Shown piece by piece: positions 32,559-42,347 of a stretch of 64,000 nt of DNA. The number at the start of each line of letters is the position of its first letter. Positions within the stretch are counted from its first letter, which is position 1. The position numbers and the translations under genes were made by a program. The notes beneath the pieces are model-generated. The model was not told where the DNA came from and ran no database searches. It saw nothing but the letters and a program-made list of their open reading frames with translations. The DNA is taken from positions 434,001 to 498,000 of the forward strand of contig UWYS01000010.1 of the NCBI GenBank assembly GCA_900291925.1, read 5' to 3'. This DNA is from Thecaphora thlaspeos. Taxonomy: Eukaryota; Basidiomycota; Ustilaginomycetes; Urocystidales; Glomosporiaceae.

Positions 32559-35500
32559 CTAGCTCGAAGAGCGGGCGCCATTCAGCACGCCCATCGATCC
32601 GCGATTACTGTTGTCCTGGTCAGCCTGCAGCACCACCTCGGCGTACCTGTAATCAGTAAGGGGGATGACGGAGGGCGGAGAGGAGACAACTTCAGCACCC
32701 TCGTCAACACCGACTGCACGATGCAGAAACAACGGTCAATCTGAGACGCAGTAGCTCACATCATCTTGTACTTGACGAGCTCTTCCGCCATTTCCTCCTT
32801 GGCAATCTTAGCCATGACGACGCTCTTGACCAGGTCGACGTGCTCCTTGTTGACCGAGTTGAGCTGGTCCTCGAGCGCCTTGACCCGCGCCGCCAAATTG
32901 CGGTTGACGAGGCGCAGTGCCTCGACCTCTCTTCTGTGCGCATTGGCCGCTCGCACCTGCTCGTCAAATTCGGAGGCGTAGCTGTCCAGCATGAAGGGCG
33001 TGATCTTGATCTGGAAGGCATCGCGGACGAATTCGTTGGTGTGGTAGATGGGCTTGCCGCCGGCGCCTGTCGCTGGGGCGTCCCCGGAAGCTGGCTCCTC
33101 CGCTCCCGAGCTGGCCGGTGCTGACCCGTTGGACTTCTGAAATGAATGGGGACGCGGTGAGAACAAGCGACGAACGCGACACAGCGGCTTTCAGTCGATC
33201 TGCTGTGGCAGGCTCAGATACTTGCAAAGGAGGTACTCACAAGGTAGACGTCAAAGAGGCCCTGCTTGAGGAACGATACCGCGCTGTCAAAGTTGAGCCT
33301 CAGGAGCGCCTCTTCGTTTCGCTTCATCAGCGCCAGCGCGAAGCGGAAGAGTGCCTCGACGCCTTCCGCGAAGACCGAGTCCAGGATGCGGTAGACCAAC
33401 TCGAGCGGGAAGCGGTAAGAGCTGCCAGGATGTGGTGGAGAGTCACGTTGGAGAGGGCTCAGTCAGCAACGCTGTTGGGTCCTGACCCCGAGATCAGAGG
33501 CAGAGAAGGAGACTCACAAGACTGGTCGAGCGAGAGCAGCGGGATTGCGCGTCATCCGATGTATCGAGGGGAAAAGTCGTGTCAACGACATTGGCACCGC
33601 ATATCGTACCGCGCCGCACAGCGTCGCATCCAGCCTTACTCACGTGTCATGAACCACTGGCTAGCATACATGCTGCTTTTGACGCCCTGTCGCACCAGGT
33701 GCATGTGGAGAAGCGGGAGGAACTCTTCCAAGAGGCGGTCAAACTGAAACAGCCGCAATTGCAGCGAGGGCATGTTGGCTGGCGACGAAGGGATAGCGGT
33801 ACGATCACGATGGCGAGGCTGGCGTGTCAGTCCCTCACATCCAGCATTGGAAGCGCCCGCCCGTGGCGTCACTCACGTGTGAAGTGGCCGCGAAGATCGT
33901 AGGACTTCATCAGCCTGACCAACGTGCTGAAGGCTTCCTCCTCGGGCATCTGTACGCAGAATTAGGGGCAGGAGATGGTGTCGCGCCCTCTCTACGAGTC
34001 AGTCTGGGGGAGCCGAAGGAAAAGCCGGGCAGCCAATGTCCGCAGACTCACGTTGAGAAGCAGCGGTCCGACGACGAACTGCATGCCCTGGCAGTAGCCA
34101 ACCTCCGGGTCGTAAAGCGAGTAGGCCTTGACGACGTTGAAAAGATTCTCTTGGCCGATACCCTTGCCATCCTGGAAGTAGTCCTGCTCCGGAAATGTGC
34201 GATTGAGATCCCGACGAATCGCCTTTTCGTGGGGGCTCGATTGCTTTAGGTAGTCTGTTGAAGGGCAGAAGGCGGAAGGGCACGCTATACAGTCCGCACA
34301 TGGGGTAAAGCAGCATGGCTCGGATCCACTCACAGGCATAGATGATCTCCATTTCCTCGTCCTTGCTGCTGCTCATCAGCTGCCACGTCATGCCGCGTAG
34401 TGCTGCCGGGATACCCGCTTGGATCGCCCGGCTCAGTTGGCTCGGTTGTGTTCGCGCTACCTGCTGGTAGTCTTTGGAGGGTCAGCGAAATCGAACGAAT
34501 GGGCGTCAGTGCCTCAAGGCGTTCAGAGTCGGGCAAAAGGGCGATGGCCGACCTGCATATACACTCTGACTCACTGCTCATGACATTTCCCCAGAACTCC
34601 CAGTTGATCGCCTCTTCCTCGAGCTCCTCGCCGGGCGGCCCTTCCCAGTGGGTGCTCGCGTCACCAGAGGCCGCTTCGTCATCGTTTCCAGCGTGGCCTG
34701 CCGCCTCGTCCGTCGCCGTGGCGACCGGCAGCCCGTTGAGCAGTCGATTCTGGCTCTCACCGCGCGAGTGCCGCGCCTGACCCTGTTCCCGGAGCTTTTC
34801 GAAGTTCTCGCGGAGCTTGTCCGCTCCGTCCATGCTGTTCCGCATCGCCTTCGGGTCCGTGGTGAGCTTGGAATTCTGCGTCTCGAGTCGAGCAAGAAGG
34901 AAGTCGTAGTTGCTCGTCGTCCGCTCGCCGCTGCCAATGGAACCGTCGCTGCCCGGCGCCAACATTACGGTGGCCCGCATCCTTTCGCCATCGGACCATG
35001 CATCGGACGCGGAGACGGCGCCGCTAGCCACAGATGCGGCGGTGCTGCCGAGGCTAACGACGGAGAAGTGATTCGAGTTCATGCCGGGCGTGTCTGGGGC
35101 GTGTGCACCTTCCGCAGCAGCAGCAGACGGTTCTCGACTTCGGTCGCGTACTGAGTCGGCCGCCGAGAAACGTTGCGGCTCTGCGTCCGATTCTGGGACG
35201 CTTGTCGACGCCCTCGGGCTCTCCTTGTCGTGGGCGAATGGGTTTGATATCGTCTCGTCCGGCTCGAGCAAGGAGGTGGCACCCTGAGATGGCGGGATCT
35301 TTTCGACGTGCTCCTCCGGTATGCTCTGCTTTGCCCTCTCCTCGTCGAGGATCAAGTCCGCCTTGTCGCTCTGCTGCTGCTTGACGTCGGCCGAGCTGAT
35401 GGCCTCGATATCTGGCGGAATTTGGCGGCTGTCTAAGATGGTGGCCGTCGAAGCGCTCAGCGGCAGGTCGCCAAGGCTCCACCCTTCGTTGGCCTGCTCC

Positions 35501-36198
35501 TCCGAGCCTGGCCTCGACGTCGTTCGAGCCGGAACCTGTGTCGGCGGACCACCACTGCTGCTGCTGCTTCTGGTGGCTACGCCGCTGCCGAATCGGCTCC
35601 TGAGAGCGGCCACGCCCTTGTCGATCGTCGACTGGGTCGAGCCAGGCGTAGCAGTGGCGGGGGACGAAGGTGCCGGAGCGTCGCTGGCAGATTGCCCCTC
35701 CTGCTGCGCAAGTGCTTCGGCCGATCGTGCTTTGCCAGAAGCCTCCGTGATGTCTGCGACCTCATCAGTCGGAATCGTGCTGTCGACTCTGCCGGTGGCA
35801 GCGGTGGCCGGTATAGGGAACTCTGTGGCTGTCGGCATCGGCGTCCGTGCATCATCTGCCGCCACCTCTGCTGACGCCCGAGAGGAAGCTTGAGCAGGCC
35901 GAGAATTCAGCTCCTTGTCTTCTTCCTCCTTCTGCTCCTCTGTAGCAGCGGCAGCATCGGCGTTGGCGTCGGCCGTCGAGGCCTCCGGCAGAGCTTCCGG
36001 TTCGCTCGGTGAGGGCGTGACTGTGCCGTCGGCCGCATCCTGAAAGTCGCTATCGTCGTCGGTGTGGATGCTGGCGTCGTCCTGCTCGATCGCATCGCGC
36101 TCGACAGCGGCCAGCTCGGAGGCCAACGTCGGCTGAGGTTCCGATGGTGCTGCTTTGGCCCGAGCGGCGGCGGAGGATTTGGCTTTAGACTTCGGCAT
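32559..36198 (-). CDS. GYP5: GYP5/EVI5-type Rab GTPase-activating protein, 9 or more coding exons including a 4-nt exon
   Basis: Predicted 935-aa TBC-domain Rab GAP for ER-Golgi/secretory traffic. Exons: 36198-34575, 34456-34334, 34254-34052, 33949-33877, 33778-33644, 33521-33518, 33421-33241, 33136-32760 and 32646-32559; all phases close and the total is a multiple of three. Exon 1 is mostly disordered. The TBC domain has GIPAALRGMTWQLM, the Arg-finger motif IRRDLNRTFPEQDYF, the Gln-finger motif VGYCQGMQ, and SSMYASQWFMTLFSYRFPLE. The residues LF in the last motif require the 4-nt exon TCTT. A C-terminal coiled coil (EALRLVNRNLAARVKALEDQL) follows. The last intron (GTGAGC...TTACAG) leads to YAEVVLQADQDN and an SSS end. 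Reading through it would give a premature end at 32756. The exon 1/2 junction is the least certain. Confidence 0.9.
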
Positions 36199-37312
36199 GT
36201 CCGAAAGTATTCCCGGTAGAGATGATGGGGAGCGGAAAGAGGGGCCAAGCTGAGCGGCGGGAAACCGCGGCAGAGGAAAGAGCAGGTGGTCGAGCTACGA
36301 CTGCGGCCCTGTGGCCCTGGCGATAGCGAAAAAGGTAAGGGAGTGAAAAGAGTAGAGGTAGGTAGACGTGGCCAGACCAGCTGAAGCGTTGTCGTGAAAG
36401 GCGAGGTCGACGTTGCGGCGGCAGGTGGGACGCTGGCGCTCGATGGTGTCTGCCGAATCGAGGCGGTGTGAAATCAGATGGCGGCGTGCGTGGTGGTGAG
36501 GGGAAGAGGAAGGAATGGAAGCGAGCGAAGGTGCGTCGAGTGGCCGCCAACGATATCGACGTTTGAAGCACTAGGAAGGCCTTGTACAGAGTCTGCTCTG
36601 CAGGGTGGCCCCAGCGCAAGGAGCGGCCTCTCTTGCCCTCTCGCTGCGCGGCGTGGCGGCTCCATGGTGCGCCCGCGTCCTCACTTTTTTATTTTTATTT
36701 TTATTTTTATTTGGTCGTCATCATCATCATCATATGCAAGCCCTGCAGGGCCTCTCGCCACCCTTCGACACCTTCCACGCCCGACGGCCTCTGTGAGCTA
36801 ATCACCCATGTCCGCGTTCGTTGCTGTACGATCAGGAGAGCGGAGAAGCCTAGCGCCGATGGGAGGGAAGCTGGTCGAAGGAGTACTACCAACTAACTGT
36901 ACGAACGGGGCAAGCTGGGCAGCTCGCTGGCATGCATGTGAGGAAGCCAGGAGGCCGTCTGCTCAGCGCGAGCCTGCCGCCAACCTGGCCCGCATCATCG
37001 ACCGCTCTCCCTTCGCTTCCTTGCTACTGCGATCGAGAAAGCATGCTTCTGCTTTTCCTTTCTCGACCCGTCATCGCAAAGGGAGCACTCGCTGCGACGC
37101 TAATCTACAGCGACGACCCGCCACCGCTACCCGTCTGCCTCGTGGTCGTCCGTGCTGGTGCGGCCAAGCTCCCCGGAACCCGGAAGAGGGTGGTGGCACA
37201 AGAAGGGAAAAGTCGCCTCGCTCGCTCCTTCTCAACGGCTCAGTCGGCCTCGCCGTCTTGCCCTCCGCGCTCTTTCCTGCCGGAGACGACGCAGAACCAG
37301 CATCTTGTCTGA
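36199..37312. promoter_or_regulatory. Divergent promoter region, GYP5-like / ASNSD1-like
   Basis: A 1.1-kb divergent spacer. Microsatellites lie near 36685-36734. Open frames are present on both strands but none has conserved motifs or splice-consistent continuation. No gene supported. Confidence 0.4.
36685..36734 (+). repeat. (TTTTTA)n and (TCA)n microsatellites
   Basis: Roughly four TTTTTA units are followed after a few bases by about six TCA units. This is the most AT-rich stretch of the divergent spacer, nearer to the GYP5-like promoter. Confidence 0.85.
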
Positions 37313-39615
37313 ATGTGCGGAATCGCCCTGCTCGTCTCGACAAGCGGTAGCGACGATGCTCCCGCCACCGGAGGAGAGCGTCCATCGCTACGAGCCCTCT
37401 TTCCGTCTGTCCAGCTGAGCAATCGTCGGAGAGGTGAGAGCAGGCGGGATTACGGCTTGCAAAATCATGCTCTTCCCCGACATCGCTGACAAACCTCGAA
37501 GTCATTTCTTCTGCGACAGGTCCTGATCAAAATGCTACCGTCTCCGTCGATCTTTCGCCAGTCGCAGATCGGCCCGTCCGCCTGACGCTCGCCAGCAGCG
37601 TCCTCGGCCTGCGGGGCCACGACGTTACTGCGCAGCCGCTCGAGTCGGACGACGGCAGGTTCCTGCTCACCTGGAATGGCCAGATATTCGACTGGACTCG
37701 GACCTCCTCCACTGCATCCTCATCCAACATCATGCTCGATAGCGGCGAGAACGACGGCCGGCTTCTCTTCGGCACCATCATCGACCGGGTCGAAGAGCTG
37801 GAAAGAGGACAAGGGGCAACCTCTCCGTCGGCCGTACGGGAAGCAGTCCGATCGACCTTGGCGGAAGTCGAAGGACCGTACGCTTTCGTGTTCGTCGACA
37901 AGGCGGCCGGATCCCTGTTCTACGGGCGAGATCCGCTTGGTCGTAGATCCCTGCTGGCCGTCCGCGAGCAGGGCGTGATGCTGGCATCGGTCTCGAGCTT
38001 CGAAGCCGCGTCGGCAGGCCTCGAGATGCAAGAGGTCGAATGTGCAACGCTGTGGACCATCGACCTTAGCCGCCCGATCCTCCTCTCCACCCCTGTGGAG
38101 CGTCAATCAGAGGTAAGCCCCCCATTGCGTCGATAAGCCCGCACCACGAAGCTGATCCTCCATGCTGAATATCGGAGTCTCCTTGGCCGCTCAGCTGTCG
38201 AGACCGTTCCGTCTACACGAGTTGGAATGTCCGTTGGAGGCGGGCCAATCAGACCAGGACTTCCCTCCTCGCACCTTGGAGGACCGCCTCGCATCCTCCG
38301 CTGCGTTCGAACAGGTGCTAGCGCAGAGCGTCAAGGCGCGAATGACCAACATACGCTCTGCCGGCCGACCGGATGAGGCGCATGTGGCGATCCTCTTTTC
38401 GGGAGGTCTCGACTGCGCCACGCTGGCGCGACTGGCGGACCGCTTCGTCCCTCCGGGACAGCCAATAGACCTGCTGAACGTCGGCTTTGAGAACCCGCGC
38501 GCCATCAAGGCCGCCAGGCTGGAGGTCCACAAGGCACAGCTGCGGGCGGAAAAGCTCGAGGCACGCCGACGAGGCAAGAACGGTGCCAAGGGCGCCCGTC
38601 CGCGAGGTGCTGCAGAAGGGACAGAAGGGGAGGAGGAGGAGCTCGATCGCCATGCTTCAACGATACCGGCATTGCCCCCGCTGCCCGAAGCGGACATTTA
38701 CGACGTGCCGGACCGTCTCACTGGCCGGGCGACGCACCAGGAGTTGGTCAGGCTGGCGCCCGACCGCCGCTGGAACTTTGTCGAGATCAACGTCACCTAC
38801 TCCGAGTACTGCGAGGCTCGCGAGACGGTGGAGGCACTGATGCACCCGACTGCTAGCGTGGTGAGTGCCCGAGCGGGCGGAGCGCATCCCCGAGTCTGAC
38901 GATGTCATCTGAAGCTGACCTTTCAGACGTCCCACCTCGTTCTCTGTTGCCTGTTATCGATTGAATGCGCAGATGGACCTTGTACGTTCAGTATTTCTTC
39001 CGCCAGCGCTCGCCTGTTCGTCCTTTGCACGCTTTGCTGACACTCTCTCCGTTCCCTCGTCCCATCCCTGTTTCTCAGAGCATCGCGTCCGCGCTCTACT
39101 TTACCTCTCGCGGTCGTGGCTTCACGGTCGATGCAAACACTCACCTTCGTCAAGCCTATACGACACCAGCTCGCGTGCTGATCTCTGGTCTAGGGGCGGA
39201 CGAGCTGCTGGGCGGCTATTCTCGACATCGCAACGCATTCTCCCGCCAAAGCTGGGCTGGACTGGTTGAAGAGCTCCAATTAGATCTTACCCGACTGCCT
39301 ACGCGTAATCTCGGGAGGGACGATCGTATCCTCTCTACGCACGGTAGAGAAGCACGCTATCCGTTCCTCGCGCGTTCTGTCGTATCGCATCTCTGCTCGT
39401 TGCCCGTGCTACACAAGACGGATCCTAGGATGGGAGAAGGCGTAGGGGATAAGCTGCTACTCCGTGATCTTGCAGCTTGTCCGACGATCGGCTTGGTCGG
39501 AGCGGCATCGTTGAAGAAAAGAGCGATGCAGTTCGGAACGAGGGCGGCAAAAATCGATGAAGGAATGGGCCGAGTCAAGGGTCATGAGAGACTGAAGGAG
39601 AGTGAGGCGAAATGA
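37313..39615 (+). CDS. ASNSD1: Asparagine synthetase-like protein (ASNSD1 type), 5 exons including a 9-nt exon
   Basis: Predicted 638-aa protein with an N-terminal class II glutamine amidotransferase domain and a C-terminal asparagine synthetase ATP-pyrophosphatase domain. Exons 37313-37433, 37520-38112, 38195-38860, 38973-38981 and 39079-39615, all in phase. It begins MCGIALL, with Cys2 as the expected glutaminase nucleophile. YGRDPLGRRSLL follows, then the ATP-binding SGGLDC loop (LFSGGLDCATLARL), an Arg/Lys-rich insertion, NFVEINVTYSEYCEARETV, and the synthetase block SGLGADELLGGYSRHR, RNLGRDDRILSTHGREARYPF and KKRAMQFGTRAAK. The 9-nt exon ATGGACCTT supplies MDL of VMDLSIASALYFTSRG, a position where human ASNSD1 also has three residues. 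The family is related to, but distinct from, true Asn synthetase; its activity is uncertain. Confidence 0.92.
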
Positions 39616-40090
39616 ATAGTGTACCTTGTCCAATGTCAAGAGCGAAGATAGGCGCAAAGTTCAGCGACTTCGAGGACGTATCCGAGCGCCCATCGTATGC
39701 GTGTGATGGCCAAAGTGGAGAGGGAGTGGTCAGGGCAGAGGGGAAGAAAGAGAGGAAGGAAAAAGAGGAGTTGCACGTAAGACAGTATAGCGACGTCGTG
39801 CTACGACCAGGTCATACAACGACGAGAAAGCTGGCATTTCAACAAAGAATGGAGATAGAGATAGGTAGAGATAGTGAGGAAGGCGGAGAATAGGCCCTTC
39901 AAATAGCAAGTTCCAATTCGATGCGAGAGAGACCAGTGTGGAAAGAGGGTTGGTGGAGAGTGAGTACGGAAGGGAGGAACGGGATAGGGAACGATATGTA
40001 TAGACAATGTCCGTGATCGCCGGCACCTGTCTGAGCAGGAGCGACGATTGGTCGATGGAAGCAGCAGAAAGGAAGCTACTGGCCGCCGAC
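39616..40090. other. Convergent intergenic region
   Basis: A 475-nt space between the 3' ends of ASNSD1-like and CHS7. It is purine-rich on the plus strand (39730-39960) and relatively AT-rich, as expected for CHS7 3' UTR. No gene supported. Confidence 0.4.
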
Positions 40091-41376
40091 TTAGTACGGT
40101 GCGCCGTACTGGGCGTTGGGCGGGTAGCCCATCCCCTGCTTGCCACCGAAGCCCTGTGACGGATGTTGCCCTCCCTGCGGGCCTTGGTGCTGCTGCAGCT
40201 GCTGCGGTGTGAGCCTGCTGGGGCTGTTGTTGCCCCTGTACATGCTCTCGTGCGTCTGGGCGCTGCCGAGCATGTCTGGTTCGGAGCCCAGCAGCGGATC
40301 CTTGACCTCCCACACCGACTGCTTGGAACCGACGCTGAACTCGAGGTCCTCCTTTGTGATCGAGTCCCAGTACTTGTAGACCATCATGACGGCCAGCAGC
40401 ATGCACAGCGAGCCGAAGAAGGTCCCATCGATGTAGTGCTTGATCGCCTTGCAGATCTGCTTGCCGAAGCCGTACATGAGCACCAGCCCGGCGGCGAAGA
40501 AGCCCGTCCCGAAGAAGATGTCGCCCAGCGGCCACCGGTCGTCGAGCGTGCGCAGGACGAGTATAACCTGGGAGACGACGTAGATGGCCACGCAGACGAG
40601 CGGGAAGATGAGCTCGACAATGTAAAGCCCGATCTGCGTCGTCGGTCCCATGCCGGCGAAGCCTTTAAATGTGGCGAGCGAGACAAAGAAGCCGATGCCC
40701 CACAGCAGGAGGCTGGTGACGCGGAGTGACCACAGCGACTTTGGCGTACCGTCTTCGGCGAACTGAAAGCCGACAAAGCCGTTGAGCAGCAGGCACCAGA
40801 ACGTCGCCGTCTTGAGGCCGATGTAGACGGCCGTGAGCCAGAGGTAGGCGGCCGAGTAGGTCGGGACGATGGCAGAGTCGAGGAAGATGACGAGCACCTC
40901 GGAGAGGGCGTAGAGGTAGAAGAAGAGGACAATCTCCTTGCGGCCGACAGCAGTGTACTTGGAGCGGATGTGGTAGACCATGATGGCCGTCATGATCAGC
41001 GCGCCGATGTGGACGAAGCACGTCGCTGCGAGGGCAAAGGAGACGGGAAAGGGGCAGAGTTCGAATCAGCATACAGGCCTCTATGGCCGAGATCGCCGGA
41101 AAGGACAGATGCGTGATCGGCTGCCAGTCCGGCTGGAAGGCCTTGAAAGAGGATTTGTCACCTCTAACGTCGCATCCAGGACGGAAGACGAAGGGAAGCA
41201 GCTGGCCATGCTCGCGGTGAAGGACACTCACCGGGCTGAAAGATAATTGTGCTGTTGATCTCCACGTTTCGCGAGTAGCAGAGCGGCTCGAGCCCAAGGC
41301 CGTTGCCGAGGAGCGGGCAGCAAGTCATGGCGATGTCATCGCAGATGGACTCGTACGAGCCGAACTTGAACGACAT
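40091..41376 (-). CDS. CHS7: Chitin synthase export chaperone Chs7, 2 exons
   Basis: ER membrane chaperone needed for exit of chitin synthase (Chs3 class) from the ER. Exons 41376-41232 and 41025-40091 give 359 aa; the 206-nt intron is longer than most in the window. The N-terminus [20 protein letters not shown] with [18 protein letters not shown] is the family start. Seven hydrophobic segments follow (for example [56 protein letters not shown]), with [22 protein letters not shown] near the end of the conserved core. The final 90 residues are hydrophilic, Gln/Gly-rich and probably cytosolic. The length matches the family (about 316-370). Confidence 0.96.
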
Positions 41377-42347
41377 CGCGGGGGTGGCTCTCTCTTTGTT
41401 GGGCTAGTCTGATGCGATGTGATGCGATGCGAGTCGAGGCTGGTTGGCTAGGCGAGGGGTGTTGAAGGAGAACGAGTGACACAGGCTAGCCTGCTCAGCG
41501 AGGACTGAGCCAGCGGGAAGGAGACCTGGCAAGAAGGCGGAAGCGTCCTGCTGGACTGGGTCGATACCGGCTGCGTCGGGTCGAAGACTGGCGGGAAGAA
41601 AGGGTCCGCTTCGACGAGGGCAACGTTGCTGCTTCGAAAGGGAAGGCGAGCAGGGCGGTATCCGACTGAAAGGTGACGGTATTGGAAGCGTGCTGATGTA
41701 GCGGTCCGTAGGGAGTGAGCAACAGGTGATTTGCGATCAAGGGGAAGGTCGTGATGGTGACCTGATGGACGCGGTGGTGGTTGGTAGTTGGTGGCTGGGT
41801 TCGACGTCGCTGTCCGACCCGGACCCACAAAACACGCAGCAGCGGCACGGCAGCAGCTGGGTCCCTAGCCTCTGCCGTGGCCTCGGCCTTTGATGCCGCC
41901 CGGCCTGCCTGCTCGAGTTGCATGGCAGCGCAGGCGCAGGCGCAGGCAAACAAAGCAAATTAAAGGCAGGGTCAAGGGAGTTGGAATCAATCTAATTCAA
42001 ACAGCAGGCCCCTTTGATCTCGGGGAATAGGGGCCTTCAAGCAAAGATCGGCACCTGCCTCCTTCCCATCTCGCCACGCTTGCGACTCCAAAGACTACCT
42101 CTTCACACGCATACATGACCAAGCCGCTGGCTGGCAGGTCCCGCGCGAGGCCGAACATCGTCGTCGTCGTCTCCGTTACGAGCAAAGCTGGACAATCCAG
42201 AAGGTGGGCTGACGATGAAGTATAAAGACCCATAAGGGTAGGGCAATCGGCGGCAGTCGAGCACGTGGGCAGGGGGTGGAGGCAGGCCTAGATAGCGACG
42301 ATGTCCTTGTCGCCCTCGGGACAAACGACATCTACCGGCGGGCGCCC
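41377..42347. promoter_or_regulatory. Tandem intergenic region: CHS7 promoter and MDV1 3' end
   Basis: A 971-nt gap. A GCAGGC unit repeated three to four times lies at about 41932-41952, and an AT-rich patch follows (41955-42000). The CHS7 promoter lies toward the left. Small open frames here lack conserved motifs. No gene supported. Confidence 0.4.

Noticed and set aside
36808..37350. 180-codon plus-strand frame overlapping the start of the ASNSD1-like gene
   Set aside because: It is out of frame with MCGIALL at 37313, and its sequence is unconserved.
41055..41075. T-loop-like GTTCGAATC, possible tRNA B box
   Set aside because: It lies inside the CHS7 intron, and no matching acceptor stem or D-arm could be found around it.
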